A stretch of DNA of 52,931 nt. It comes from an uncultured Bacteroidales bacterium (GTDB lineage Bacteria; Bacteroidota; Bacteroidia; Bacteroidales; Paludibacteraceae). The notes under the pieces are model-generated. The model saw only the letters and a program-made list of their open reading frames with translations, was not told where the DNA came from and ran no database searches. The position numbers and the translations under genes were made by a program. Below, piece by piece: positions 36,518-45,765 of the stretch (its first letter is position 1; every line of letters begins with the position of its first letter). The DNA lies in assembly GCA_902782665.1 (NCBI GenBank), contig CACZOA010000078.1, positions 1-52,931 on the forward strand, written 5' to 3'.

Positions 36518-37009
36518 ATGAATATTTGGTTTGAGTGTAAGGTCGTCTACCGTAAGGATGACGAAAACGGTAAGAGTACAAGAGCGACGGAGGTTTATCT
36601 TGTTGAGGCGTTGAATTTCTCTGAAGCGGAGGACAGAATCAGCCGTGAGGTGGCTCCATTCGGTGAGTTTACAGTGGCAAGTATCAAGAAATCTCCAATC
36701 AACGAGATCTTCCCTAATGAGGAGGGTGACAAATGGTACAAGTTTAAAGTCGCTTTTGTGACAATTGATGAAGTCAGTGCAAAGGAGCATCGTGCAAATT
36801 CCAATATCCTTGTTATTGGAAATGACTTGATGAATGCTGCCGACCATCTGATTGAGAATATGAAGGATTCGATGTCGGATTATGAAATTGTAAGCATTGC
36901 GGAAACTTCTATTCTCGACATCTTCCCATACACAATGGATGACAACAGTGATACTGATCTGACTCATCTTCCAAAAGAAGACGGTTCGGATGCAGATATT
37001 ATGGAATAG
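36518..37009 (+). CDS. DUF4494 domain protein
   Basis: The 163-residue protein matches the Bacteroidetes-specific DUF4494 family: it starts NIWFECKVVYRK, and has VEALNFSEAEDRI, KSPINEIF and WYKFKVAFVTIDE. The function is unknown and the protein looks cytosolic. It lies 21 bases before yggS, so the two may be co-transcribed. Confidence 0.85.
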   Translation: MNIWFECKVVYRKDDENGKSTRATEVYLVEALNFSEAEDRISREVAPFGEFTVASIKKSPINEIFPNEEGDKWYKFKVAFVTIDEVSAKEHRANSNILVIGNDLMNAADHLIENMKDSMSDYEIVSIAETSILDIFPYTMDDNSDTDLTHLPKEDGSDADIME

Positions 37010-37030
37010 GATTTTGAATTTTTAGAAAGT

Positions 37031-37696
37031 ATGGCAATCAAGGATAGAATAGACGAAGTAAAGTCTAAATTGAAGCCAGGCACACAACTTCTTGCTGTGT
37101 CAAAATACCATCCAAAAGAGGCAATTCAGGAGGCATACGACACAGCTGGTCAGCGATTGTTTGCAGAGAGTCATGCCCAGGAGTTGGTTGGCAAGTATGA
37201 AGCGTTGCCAAAAGATATAAAGTGGCATTTTATCGGTCATCTGCAGACAAACAAGGTGAAATACATTGTGCCGTTTGTTGAGTTGATTCACAGTGTTGAC
37301 AGTGAACATCTGCTTGCAGAAATTGACAAACAGGCAAAGAAGGTCGGTAGAGTGGTGAAGTGTCTGCTTGAGGTTCATATCGCGGAGGAAGAGACTAAAT
37401 ATGGTTTCTCTTTTGATGAAGTGAAAGCCCTTTACGACAGCAACGCATTGGCTAAATATGAGAATGTGGAGGTTGTGGGGTTGATGGGAATGGCAACGGC
37501 AACAGATGATAAGGAACAGATCAAGCATGAGTTTGAACAGTTGTCTTCTTTTTATCATTCCGCTCAACTTACATTTGCTCCTAAGTTTACAGAATTATCA
37601 ATGGGCATGAGTGGTGACTATGAGATTGCCACTTTGCTTGGAAGCACACTTGTCCGTGTCGGAAGCTTAATTTTTGGTAATCGCGTTTATAATTGA
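37031..37696 (+). CDS. yggS: YggS/PROSC-family pyridoxal phosphate homeostasis protein
   Basis: The 221-residue protein has the PLP-binding Lys25 in LLAVSKYHP, then HFIGHLQTNKVK, GLMGMATATDD and LSMGMSGDYEIA with the final GSTLVRVGS. The family stores and delivers PLP in the cytosol and has no known catalytic reaction. It follows the DUF4494 gene, a common order in Bacteroidetes. A terminator-like hairpin follows. Confidence 0.93.
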   Translation: MAIKDRIDEVKSKLKPGTQLLAVSKYHPKEAIQEAYDTAGQRLFAESHAQELVGKYEALPKDIKWHFIGHLQTNKVKYIVPFVELIHSVDSEHLLAEIDKQAKKVGRVVKCLLEVHIAEEETKYGFSFDEVKALYDSNALAKYENVEVVGLMGMATATDDKEQIKHEFEQLSSFYHSAQLTFAPKFTELSMGMSGDYEIATLLGSTLVRVGSLIFGNRVYN

Positions 37697-37719
37697 TATT
37701 ATCAATTTATTTTAATAAT

Positions 37720-37748
37720 GGCGACGGGCGTGTGCTTGTCGCCTTTTT
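37720..37748 (+). terminator. Intrinsic terminator after yggS
   Basis: GGCGACGGGC (37720-37729) pairs with GCTTGTCGCC (37734-37743) with two G-T pairs and a GTGT loop, followed by five T residues. It ends just before the next ATG. Confidence 0.75.
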
Positions 37749-37754
37749 ATTGTC

Positions 37755-38150
37755 ATGAAAATTTTCAGAAAATATATTCTGCCATTTTTGGTCTTGTATA
37801 CGGTTTTGCCAATAGTCTTGGCTGTAACTGTATTTTGGATGACAACAAACGGATATGCTCCGATTGTGTTGTCTGAATTTCAGTTTGTGATGACGTTTGT
37901 GATTTCTGTGTTTATTGCAGGCTTATTGGGTTACATTGTCATGAATCATAACAAAAATATCAAGGCTGTTTACGCAAATCTCTCCAAACAACCTTTGCTT
38001 GTCGTATGTGTTGGAGAAGGTTTGTTTACTGCAAACGCATTGATCGCGGATCTTTTTGACGGCCTTGTGTTGGGCTCTCTTATTGTGATATTTCCATTGT
38101 TTTTATATGCGATGAAGACAATGCGGGATATTAAGGAGGTTCTGTCGTGA
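37755..38150 (+). CDS. Small integral membrane protein, unknown function
   Basis: The 131-residue protein has four predicted helices (roughly 7-30, 42-62, 80-100, 103-122). No domain is recognised. It starts seven bases after the yggS terminator and ends 12 bases from the convergent deacetylase-like gene. No clear promoter of its own is visible, so expression may depend on read-through. Confidence 0.6.
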   Translation: MKIFRKYILPFLVLYTVLPIVLAVTVFWMTTNGYAPIVLSEFQFVMTFVISVFIAGLLGYIVMNHNKNIKAVYANLSKQPLLVVCVGEGLFTANALIADLFDGLVLGSLIVIFPLFLYAMKTMRDIKEVLS

Positions 38151-38162
38151 TGCCGGCTGATT

Positions 38163-39425
38163 TTATCTTTTGAAGAATCTCTCTCCCCATTCACCCCAGC
38201 CATTCAAGTCGGCTACATTCTCATTGTGGAATAGGGTAGTGAAATCGCCTCCTGTGGCGTTGCTTTCCTTTTTTAAGTTGTCGATATATTCGTATGCCGC
38301 ATCTACACTTAGCTTCATGTTTGAGCGTAGTGTCTTGTCCATCACTATAAGAGGATGGACTGTAAGTTTGGTTTCTTTTTCTTTCTCTATGTTGTAGAAA
38401 GTGAATGGTTTTGACGTCCCGGCACGGTATCCAGCCATGTCGGAATATGCCATTGAATAATCATCTGTAAATCCGAACTCTTCCAATCTTTCATAGCCGT
38501 ATGGCAGTGCGAATTTCAGATAGTGGAAACGACATTTTGAGACTGCTCTTCCTAAACATTTTTCCAATATCCATTTCTCTAATTTTAGAGCTGTATCGTT
38601 TGTTGCGGCTCTGTAAGAGATGTGTAGTCCCACCACGATTTGTTTGTCTATCTTTTGTTTGGCTTTCCAGTAGCGGAAACTTGGGAGTATTGTTTTCTTG
38701 TCGAATTTGCCGTAGCATCCGCAGTGAAAGAATATTACATTGTCGGGGTTCTCATCGGCAAGACGCTGGCTGACTTCTTCAATATTGAAAAACGGATCAT
38801 TTTCGACGTGTAGCAGCGATTTCCATCTTTTTAAGACGTCTTGTCTGTTTCCTTTGATCAAGTCTTTCACACTGCTTATAGCATGCCTTACAATGCCTTT
38901 ATTACGGAAAGCATAGACATTGTCCACGTCCACTGTGGTGAGGTTTGTCGGTGTTTGTTTAGGAATGCCAATTCTGAATTTGTCATTTATGAGAAGACGG
39001 AATTCTTCTATCCATTTGTCAACCACTGGGGTTTGTAGCAGTCCTTGTTTGAATAAAGTGCTGTTTTCTTGTTTGTATCGTCCATGTTTGTCTGTCGCTT
39101 TTTCACCATACTCTTCATATCTGGAGATGAGATAAAATACGGCAGAAAATATGTCGAATCCAAGTTCGCATTCAGTAGGGAACAGATGCTCTTCTTTCCA
39201 TTCCGGAGAGACGTCGGTGATTCCTTGTTGATGGAGCAGACCACAAGGTGCGATGTTTAGAGCATTGTCGGTGATGGAGTTTGAATAGTTGATGACGGCA
39301 TCATTCGCGTCTGCTTTGAAATCATTCTGCTGACAGATTTCGAATTCTACATTCAGCCAACGGTTGAAAATCTGTCGGCATACGTATTCCAATCTGTTGC
39401 TGTGTGATGCGATGATGTAGATCAT
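38163..39425 (-). CDS. Polysaccharide deacetylase-like protein (DUF7033 type)
   Basis: The 420-residue protein has the two-domain layout of a Bacteroidetes family: an N-terminal DUF7033-like part (FDIFSAVFYLISRYEEY) and a NodB-like core with the TTVDVDNVYAFRNKG aspartates and VGLHISYRA, which corresponds to the metal-binding His motif. Such proteins may deacetylate envelope glycans, but the family is poorly characterised and several NodB positions are hard to verify. It is the last gene of the minus-strand run and starts 12 bases after radC. Confidence 0.78.
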   Translation of the reverse strand: MIYIIASHSNRLEYVCRQIFNRWLNVEFEICQQNDFKADANDAVINYSNSITDNALNIAPCGLLHQQGITDVSPEWKEEHLFPTECELGFDIFSAVFYLISRYEEYGEKATDKHGRYKQENSTLFKQGLLQTPVVDKWIEEFRLLINDKFRIGIPKQTPTNLTTVDVDNVYAFRNKGIVRHAISSVKDLIKGNRQDVLKRWKSLLHVENDPFFNIEEVSQRLADENPDNVIFFHCGCYGKFDKKTILPSFRYWKAKQKIDKQIVVGLHISYRAATNDTALKLEKWILEKCLGRAVSKCRFHYLKFALPYGYERLEEFGFTDDYSMAYSDMAGYRAGTSKPFTFYNIEKEKETKLTVHPLIVMDKTLRSNMKLSVDAAYEYIDNLKKESNATGGDFTTLFHNENVADLNGWGEWGERFFKR

Positions 39426-39437
39426 GATACTTAAACT

Positions 39438-40199
39438 TTATTCCAATTTGTCGTTATCGGAAAAACTGTAATATTTGTTGTCTGCTATTATGATATGGTC
39501 GATAAGCCTTATTCTCATCAGCTGGCATCCTCGGTAAATTTCTAGTGTCGACGAGATATCGGCCATGCTTGGTGTGATCGAGCCACCTGGATGGTTGTGT
39601 GCCAGGGCCACGGTGGTGAATCCGTAGAGCAATGCTTTGCTGACAACGACCCTCACGTCAAGCAGAGTGCAGTCGAACGATCCTTTGGAAATACATTCTA
39701 TTTTGCGGATATTTCCAGCACCGTCGATCAGCGCCAAATGAACCTCTTCGCTAGTGCAGTCTTGTAGACCAGGAGCGAAAGCCTGATACAGATCAATACT
39801 GCTTTTCACTTTCTTGTAGGTGTCAGTCTCTTTGCGTCTTCGCGTCGCCAGTTCCATTGCTGCGGCAATCGTCAATGCTTTGGCAGGACCTATGCCTTTG
39901 AATCTGCATAGGTAATTGACGTCTCGTTTTGCCAGAACACCGAGCTTGTCTTCCGCATCATGCATGATCTCTTTGCATAATTCGATCACATTCTGCCCTG
40001 GTGTGCCTGAACCTACAAGTATGGCGAGCAACTCCGCATTCGATAATGCGTCTGCTCCTGAAGAGAGGAATTTTTCTCTTGGCAACGTCTCCTTGTTTCT
40101 GCTCTTCAAAGAAGAATCATCCTTTGGGGAGATTTCTGATTGACACTCTTCTTCCTGTTCTTCAAAGTCTTTTTTTGCTGTTACTAATCTTAATGTCAT
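39438..40199 (-). CDS. radC: RadC/JAB-domain DNA repair protein family
   Basis: The 253-residue protein has an N-terminal helix-hairpin-helix element (FKGIGPAKA, about 100-108) and a JAMM metal site: His201, His203 and Asp214 in AHNHPGGSITPSMAD. Despite the name, a role of RadC in repair is doubtful. The first 38 residues are a charged extension before PREKFLSSGADALSNAEL, where the family usually begins. It starts three bases after the acyltransferase stop. Confidence 0.92.
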   Translation of the reverse strand: MTLRLVTAKKDFEEQEEECQSEISPKDDSSLKSRNKETLPREKFLSSGADALSNAELLAILVGSGTPGQNVIELCKEIMHDAEDKLGVLAKRDVNYLCRFKGIGPAKALTIAAAMELATRRRKETDTYKKVKSSIDLYQAFAPGLQDCTSEEVHLALIDGAGNIRKIECISKGSFDCTLLDVRVVVSKALLYGFTTVALAHNHPGGSITPSMADISSTLEIYRGCQLMRIRLIDHIIIADNKYYSFSDNDKLE

Positions 40200-40202
40200 T
40201 TT

Positions 40203-41360
40203 TTATAATTCTCCTGCAGAGGCGAGGTTGTTCACGAGTGTGTTGGAATACATCTCCAGCATTTTCATTCTCAAGAACTCTTCGTCTTTATTTTCAATGT
40301 CGATCTTGTTTATCTGTTCATCCAAATAGTTGTCGAAAACGTTCTTCTCAATAGTGGAATACTTGTCTTTGAATCTGTCTGTGCCGAATCTTTCGTCGTA
40401 TGCCACATAGTTGCCCGGGAAGAAACGGTAGGCTTTGTGGATGGCTCCATCTATAAGTTTGGCCACCTTTTCAATCACTTGTTGACGGTCGTCGTCTTCG
40501 TTAACCAACTGGTCGATCAGTGGAGAGATTGTCTTTGTGACCTCATAGTGAATTCTTCCTTTGTAGCCACGAAGTCCGGTGTTCATGTTTATGATGTCGT
40601 CCTGTGCACTCTTCTTGAATTCAGGATTGTCACGTTTCTGTTGGAACTCTTTTGCTTTCAAGAAGTCGCACGCATCATACTCATAGCAAATAGCTATAGG
40701 TGTGATGTTCAAATCCATGAATCCCTGTTTTACGTTTTCACTGCTCATGTTGAGCATTTTAAGAAGACTCTCTTGCATCACGTCGTTGCTATCTTTTGCA
40801 CGTCCTTCTCTTTGGGCAATCCACACAGATGATTTGTTCTCTGTAATCATGGAACGGATATATGCAGACATCTTCTGTGACGACATGAATATCTCACGTT
40901 TTGTGCCTGAACGGTTGACAATCAGACTCTTGTTGATTTTCATTAGGTCTGTGATCCATGGCTTGGAACAAAGATTGTCGCCGATCGCATTCTGAGAAGT
41001 CTGTATTCCTTTAGCAATGAGTTGCACGTTTAACAACGCAGCATCAAGAATGATGTCGCGGTGGTTGGATATGAATAGATATTTTTTGTCATTTGTAAGT
41101 GCCTCCATGCCATTGTTGGTCAGACCATCAGATGTGTTCTCCACTAGATTGCCTAAGAAACGAGTCATGACAATCTGCTGGAAATCATCAGCAGATTTGA
41201 TCTGCATCACTTTCTCCACGATGACATTAGGGTCGGCTGATGGAAAAATGTGTGGCAGTACCTTTAGAAATTCTTCGTTGTTGCAAACTCGTGCAATCGC
41301 ATCCGGAATTTCCGAATCATAATACGGACGCATGTCGTCAAAATTGAATTCTGTTTCCAT
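40203..41360 (-). CDS. Glycerophosphate-type acyltransferase (PlsC/GPAT-like)
   Basis: The 385-residue protein has the acyltransferase signature FISNHRDIILDAALL, VNRSGTKREIFMS and WIAQREGRAKDSND (the counterpart of the FPEG block). It should acylate a glycerophosphate or a similar lipid acceptor at the inner membrane. The His-to-Asp spacing in NHRDIILD allows the third or sixth residue to serve as the Asp. The N-terminal 85 residues are an extension not in classic PlsC. Start and upstream stop overlap as TAATG. Confidence 0.8.
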   Translation of the reverse strand: METEFNFDDMRPYYDSEIPDAIARVCNNEEFLKVLPHIFPSADPNVIVEKVMQIKSADDFQQIVMTRFLGNLVENTSDGLTNNGMEALTNDKKYLFISNHRDIILDAALLNVQLIAKGIQTSQNAIGDNLCSKPWITDLMKINKSLIVNRSGTKREIFMSSQKMSAYIRSMITENKSSVWIAQREGRAKDSNDVMQESLLKMLNMSSENVKQGFMDLNITPIAICYEYDACDFLKAKEFQQKRDNPEFKKSAQDDIINMNTGLRGYKGRIHYEVTKTISPLIDQLVNEDDDRQQVIEKVAKLIDGAIHKAYRFFPGNYVAYDERFGTDRFKDKYSTIEKNVFDNYLDEQINKIDIENKDEEFLRMKMLEMYSNTLVNNLASAGEL

Positions 41361-41977
41361 TATATAGTTTTTGACTTTTCTTTTAAATATAACACTGATT
41401 CTGGACCGAGGTTGAAGAGCAGATCCACTATGCTTAATCCATCGGTAAACCCGAACTTTTCCGCAAACATTTGGTAGTAGGGTTTTGAGTCGGTGTCTGT
41501 AGTTTCTTTTTTGGGATTAAATAGCTCTCTTGCATCTTCAATCCCGGGTTCTCCTTCGAAGTAACTATCTGTCAGTGAAATTTCTCTTTGTATTCCAAGC
41601 GCGTCGAGAGTAAACTCTAGCAAACGCATGTTGAAATCAAGCAGATATTTCTCTTTTTTTTCGTAGATGGCTTGGATATCATCTTTGTAATACTCAAAGA
41701 ACGGTGTGGAATTATAACTAGTTTCCATCGCTCTCAAGTGTAGACGACGCCACTCTTGTCCATACGAAATACAAATATCTCTTATTTTTGTTTTATCCGT
41801 ATGTTTTTCTACGGGTATACTCAAATCCATCACTCCACTTTCTGTCTGGATGCGGCATCTGTTCCTGTATGTCTGTTTGACATAATGGTCGTGCTGCTCC
41901 ACTATGACTTTGTCGTGTGCGTAGATTTTGGCATAGTAGCCTACTGGTGCAAAATATGCTGATTGCAGTACTATCAT
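41360..41977 (-). CDS. WbqC-family protein
   Basis: The 205-residue protein begins MIVLQSAYFAPVGYYAKIY and continues with RNRCRIQTESGVMDLSIPV and the WRRLHLRAMETSYNSTPFF block of the WbqC family (Pfam WbqC, earlier linked to O-antigen genes). The reaction is uncharacterised. It lies four bases after the Ig-like lipoprotein gene and overlaps the next gene by one base, so it is firmly in this operon. Confidence 0.9.
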   Translation of the reverse strand: MIVLQSAYFAPVGYYAKIYAHDKVIVEQHDHYVKQTYRNRCRIQTESGVMDLSIPVEKHTDKTKIRDICISYGQEWRRLHLRAMETSYNSTPFFEYYKDDIQAIYEKKEKYLLDFNMRLLEFTLDALGIQREISLTDSYFEGEPGIEDARELFNPKKETTDTDSKPYYQMFAEKFGFTDGLSIVDLLFNLGPESVLYLKEKSKTI

Positions 41978-41981
41978 CTCA

Positions 41982-43856
41982 TCATTTTTTTTGTTTTGGC
42001 GGATAAGATGACGCTGGTCGCTGTCTGTGCAATGGCATTTGGCCGATCACCCAGTCTTCTTCGTAATCCCAGTTGGCTGATACCGAAAGTGGTTTCTCAA
42101 AGAAGTAGACATCCTCAGGCTGCTTCAGACCGTTGTAGTCTCCTGTTGTCCAGTCCCCATTTTTGTCGGCGTCGACGATCAGTCTTGCGGCATAGGAACC
42201 TGGAATCACATTGATGAATTCCACTTTATTGTCTTTTGGGTATCCCCGTCTTGCTATTTTGTCTTTGTCAACGAGTTCTACAATAACATCTCCTGCTGGT
42301 AAGTTTTCCATTTTTAGGATGATGTTGGAGTACTCTTTCTTTTCTTTCTTTCTGAATATCAGTGTTGTTGAATCACTTTCAAGTCCGTAGATGTCTCTTA
42401 CTTTTCCTGAGTCTACAAGGACTACATATGATTGTCCTTCCTCCCAATTACCTTCCAGTTTGTATCTTTTGCCACAACTGTCTGCCGCAACTGTTGTGAA
42501 AGGCAGTGGCTTTTCTGTGGAGTCATTTCTTTCGTGGACAACCAAAGCTCCTGGGTTGAAATCGAATGTAGGAGTCGCAAATTCAATTTCTGGAGTGCCG
42601 TCTATTTCCACAGATTTTGAGATTGTGATATTAAGAGCTTCTTTTTTGTTTTTAGATGCTCTTTCTTCTTTTTTGCTGACTTTCACTTTTTTATAGATGC
42701 TGGTCACCGTGTCTGTCTGCTCTACGAATGCTCCCAAAGAATCGGTCGCAATGTATGTCATCGTAAATTCTAAAGTGTCCAGCTTTACGATGTTGGTGTC
42801 TTTGATCCAATAGTTGATTGTGTCTGTAGTGACGCTTGGCTCAACAATAAACCAATCATCCACAGTTGGTGTGAAGTTGGTTGGCTTGATTGATGGCTTT
42901 TGTTTCTGCTTCTTATCATTAGTGAAGTAGAGTGTCAGTTTTCTAGCCTCTCTTCTTTCTGCTTTCTTGAATGCTTGGAATGGCACTGCCTTTGCAAACA
43001 GTCTCATTTCTATTGAGTCTGGCAGATAGTAAGGACGCTCTTTACATATGACGCTATCTACTATGGATGTGTCAGTGCGGACGTTGCCTGGCTCCAGACC
43101 GAGCAGGGAATCTCTGTCTACTGTTTTCCAGATTGTGTCGCATCTTTCCACCATCTTTTTTCTTGGAGTGATCACTGTGTCGATCCATGCAAGACTTTCT
43201 CCAGGAACATCATATTTAAAGTTTGTGTTGTCGTCTTTAACCGCACACAAATGGTATGGCTTCTCTTTCAATCCACGCAGAATGAATCTTCCGTAATTGT
43301 CGGTCTTTGTGATTCTTTCGAATTTCTTTGTGGCTAAAGTGGAATCTGTCCAATCGGAATATACTCCGATTGTGATGTTTTCCTGAGGCACGAGTGTATA
43401 TGCGTCTACTATATTGCCGGAAATACAGAAAGAGTCGATCTGATTTCCCGTCGCAAATTCAAAATAATAATTTCTGATAGGATTGTTTTCTCGGAAATCT
43501 GTGATCTTATCCCCAAAGTCGATGATATATGTTGCATCTTCTTCTAAAGAGTCTTTGAATGTGATGCTTACTTTCTTTCCTACACTCTTGATTTCTGGAG
43601 CCATCTCCATAGGTGGGGAAACAATCACATCTTGAGCATCTTTCAATACGACATACTCATCGAATATTATTTCTGCCTTTTGCGGCTTTGAATTGACGGC
43701 ACTTCTTTCTGGAGTGCTTAAAATGAATTTTGGAGGAGTCAAGTCGCGGGGTCCTCCTTGTGGTCCGCTACCCATATTGGCACACGAATGCATGCCCGCA
43801 ATCCCTATTGCCGACATCATCAAATATGCTATTTTTTTCAGGTACTTCTCCACCAT
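41982..43856 (-). CDS. Ig-like domain lipoprotein of the Bacteroidetes envelope
   Basis: The 624-residue protein has a signal peptide with the lipobox HSC (Cys25), the segment SGPQGGPRDLTPPKF, and then an Ig-like domain (about 40-135), a carboxypeptidase regulatory-like beta-sandwich near 150-225 and two or three further beta-rich regions. Many Bacteroidetes carry a single conserved gene of this kind; its function is unknown, but it is presumably surface- or periplasm-exposed. It has its own promoter match (43872-43902) and leads an operon with wbqC, the acyltransferase and radC. Confidence 0.85.
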   Translation of the reverse strand: MVEKYLKKIAYLMMSAIGIAGMHSCANMGSGPQGGPRDLTPPKFILSTPERSAVNSKPQKAEIIFDEYVVLKDAQDVIVSPPMEMAPEIKSVGKKVSITFKDSLEEDATYIIDFGDKITDFRENNPIRNYYFEFATGNQIDSFCISGNIVDAYTLVPQENITIGVYSDWTDSTLATKKFERITKTDNYGRFILRGLKEKPYHLCAVKDDNTNFKYDVPGESLAWIDTVITPRKKMVERCDTIWKTVDRDSLLGLEPGNVRTDTSIVDSVICKERPYYLPDSIEMRLFAKAVPFQAFKKAERREARKLTLYFTNDKKQKQKPSIKPTNFTPTVDDWFIVEPSVTTDTINYWIKDTNIVKLDTLEFTMTYIATDSLGAFVEQTDTVTSIYKKVKVSKKEERASKNKKEALNITISKSVEIDGTPEIEFATPTFDFNPGALVVHERNDSTEKPLPFTTVAADSCGKRYKLEGNWEEGQSYVVLVDSGKVRDIYGLESDSTTLIFRKKEKKEYSNIILKMENLPAGDVIVELVDKDKIARRGYPKDNKVEFINVIPGSYAARLIVDADKNGDWTTGDYNGLKQPEDVYFFEKPLSVSANWDYEEDWVIGQMPLHRQRPASSYPPKQKK

Positions 43857-43871
43857 TTATTCAATTTGTCG

Positions 43872-43902
43872 CAAATGTAATGTTTTTCTTCTTATTGACA
43901 AA
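43872..43902 (-). promoter_or_regulatory. Promoter of the Ig-like lipoprotein operon
   Basis: On the minus strand TTTG (43902-43899) is followed after 19 bases by TACATTTG (43879-43872), a full match to the Bacteroidetes vegetative promoter. Transcription should start near 43865, just before the lipoprotein ATG. The signal sits in the gap after the U32 gene and defines a separate transcript. Confidence 0.65.
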
Positions 43903-43917
43903 AATTGTTTGATGCGA

Positions 43918-45765
43918 TTATTTTCTAACATCACCAATCACAGCCATTTCACATTTATTGCAATCGAATGCAAGAGTGTATTCCGATCCGTTTGAACCGA
44001 CAAGTTTGAGTGGCTGCTTGAATTTTGCTGCTTCTGCGGTGTCTTGTTTCAGACAGATTCCCAATTCATATCTGATGCAGTATTTGCAACGCATAAGCTC
44101 AGCTTTCTGTTTTGGCTCTCGTTCATAGCTCCATGCAGGATTGGCAATTCCGCATTGCTCAATGAAGTTTTTGGCCTTAGCGTTATGTATATTCAGTCGG
44201 TAATCGGCGGTGTTTGATGGAAACTGTAGATTCTCATCCATTGGCAGACGTGGCTCTCTCTTCCATGCCGACAGTTTGTTGGATATCAATGCATTGATTA
44301 ATGCTCGTCTCCATTCGTTAAGTGTGGACATGGCGAAGAAATATGTGTTTTGTGAATCAATCTTCACATCTGTCACACAGAATGGAGTTCCGCCTGTTTT
44401 CTTTAGCGTTTTTATGATATTGTCGTTGGCCAACTGAGGATTTTGTGCCAATTCTTTTTTGCTGTCGAATGTCACATGTGCTTTGTCTCCTGCAATATCA
44501 GTCATTTCAAGAGTGAATCCGTCCGATGTCTCTGTCATCACTATTTGAGCGTCGATTTGACGGTTGCATGTATCATTGTTCACAGCCGTGTCGTAGCGGA
44601 TATCTAAATTGCGGTATAGTTTTGCGTTTGGCTGCACACGTAATCCTGCCGGCAATTCAATGCTGTCGCCTTGTGCTTTGTTTGCTCGGAATCCTATAAG
44701 TTCTCCATTCCTGTCGACGTAGCAAAAACCGTCTCCGTTGGCGAGTGTCACATTGTCTGCTAATCTTATCTGAAGAGTTGAGCCTTTTTGCAATGATGTT
44801 GTGCCCACATATTCGCCCATTGATTTGGGTGTGTCTATGTTTGCCATCTTCTCTCGTTTCCCGCTTAGATTATATGTTGTGAGTCCACGGTTGAAGATTT
44901 TATGCAGATTTGGCTGGAACCCATATCTGCTTGTGCCATAGCTCATTCTGTGGTATTCATTGTTCTTTGCCAGGAATTCGTCGATTATTCCTCTGTAGTA
45001 GGCGACTGTGGTTTTCACGTATGTGATATCTTTCAGTCTGCCCTCTATTTTGAATGTAGACACTCCTGCTTTTATCATTTCTGCAAGATATTTTTCCGCA
45101 CTGAAATCTCTTAGCGACAGCAGATATTTGTCTTTGGCTATTGTTTTTCCGTCAGCATCGAACAAAGAGTATTTCATTCGGCATGGTTGTCCGCATTCTC
45201 CTCTGTTGGCACTTCTTCCAAGCATACGCTGGCTCATATAGCATTGTCCGCTGTAGCTCACGCAAAGGGCTCCGTGGATGAATGTCTCAAGCCTTACTTT
45301 GGTATGAGACGCAATGTCTGCCATGCTTTTTACATCGGTCTCTCTGGCCAACACCACTTGCTCGAATCCACATTTCTCCCAGAATCTCACTTTGTCGAGA
45401 TTCCTGTTGTCCATTTGTGTGCTTGCGTGCAGTGCGATAGGAGGAAGGTTTGCCCGGAGCAATCCGTAATCTTGGATGATCAATGCGTCTACCCCTATTT
45501 TGTATAAAGACCATGCCAGTTTTTCTGCCTCTGCAAGTTCCTCGTCAGTGAGAATTGTGTTGAGGGCAACGTATATGCGAGCATTGTAGACGTGTGCAAA
45601 CTCCACCAGTTTGGCGATGTCTTCCAGACTGTTGCCTGCCGCACTTCTTGCTGAGAACGCAGGACCTCCGATATACACAGCGTCAGCACCATATTTGATC
45701 GCCTCTATTCCGTGCTCAACTTCACGAGCTGGAGCCAATAGCTCTATATATTCGCGTCCGACCAT
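43918..45765 (-). CDS. Peptidase U32-family protein (RlhA/TrhP-like)
   Basis: The 615-residue protein starts YIELLAPAREVEHGIEAI and has the U32 core LHASTQM, FIHGALCVSYSGQCYMSQ and GECGQPC, plus a DUF3656-like middle region and C-terminal cysteines (CKYC, CLK, CNKC). In characterised relatives the cysteines bind an iron-sulphur cluster, and the enzymes hydroxylate RNA (RlhA at 23S C2501, TrhP on tRNA) rather than cut protein. I start at 45765 because it gives a TAATG overlap with the PrsW stop; the longer open frame is noncoding there. Confidence 0.88.
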   Translation of the reverse strand: MVGREYIELLAPAREVEHGIEAIKYGADAVYIGGPAFSARSAAGNSLEDIAKLVEFAHVYNARIYVALNTILTDEELAEAEKLAWSLYKIGVDALIIQDYGLLRANLPPIALHASTQMDNRNLDKVRFWEKCGFEQVVLARETDVKSMADIASHTKVRLETFIHGALCVSYSGQCYMSQRMLGRSANRGECGQPCRMKYSLFDADGKTIAKDKYLLSLRDFSAEKYLAEMIKAGVSTFKIEGRLKDITYVKTTVAYYRGIIDEFLAKNNEYHRMSYGTSRYGFQPNLHKIFNRGLTTYNLSGKREKMANIDTPKSMGEYVGTTSLQKGSTLQIRLADNVTLANGDGFCYVDRNGELIGFRANKAQGDSIELPAGLRVQPNAKLYRNLDIRYDTAVNNDTCNRQIDAQIVMTETSDGFTLEMTDIAGDKAHVTFDSKKELAQNPQLANDNIIKTLKKTGGTPFCVTDVKIDSQNTYFFAMSTLNEWRRALINALISNKLSAWKREPRLPMDENLQFPSNTADYRLNIHNAKAKNFIEQCGIANPAWSYEREPKQKAELMRCKYCIRYELGICLKQDTAEAAKFKQPLKLVGSNGSEYTLAFDCNKCEMAVIGDVRK

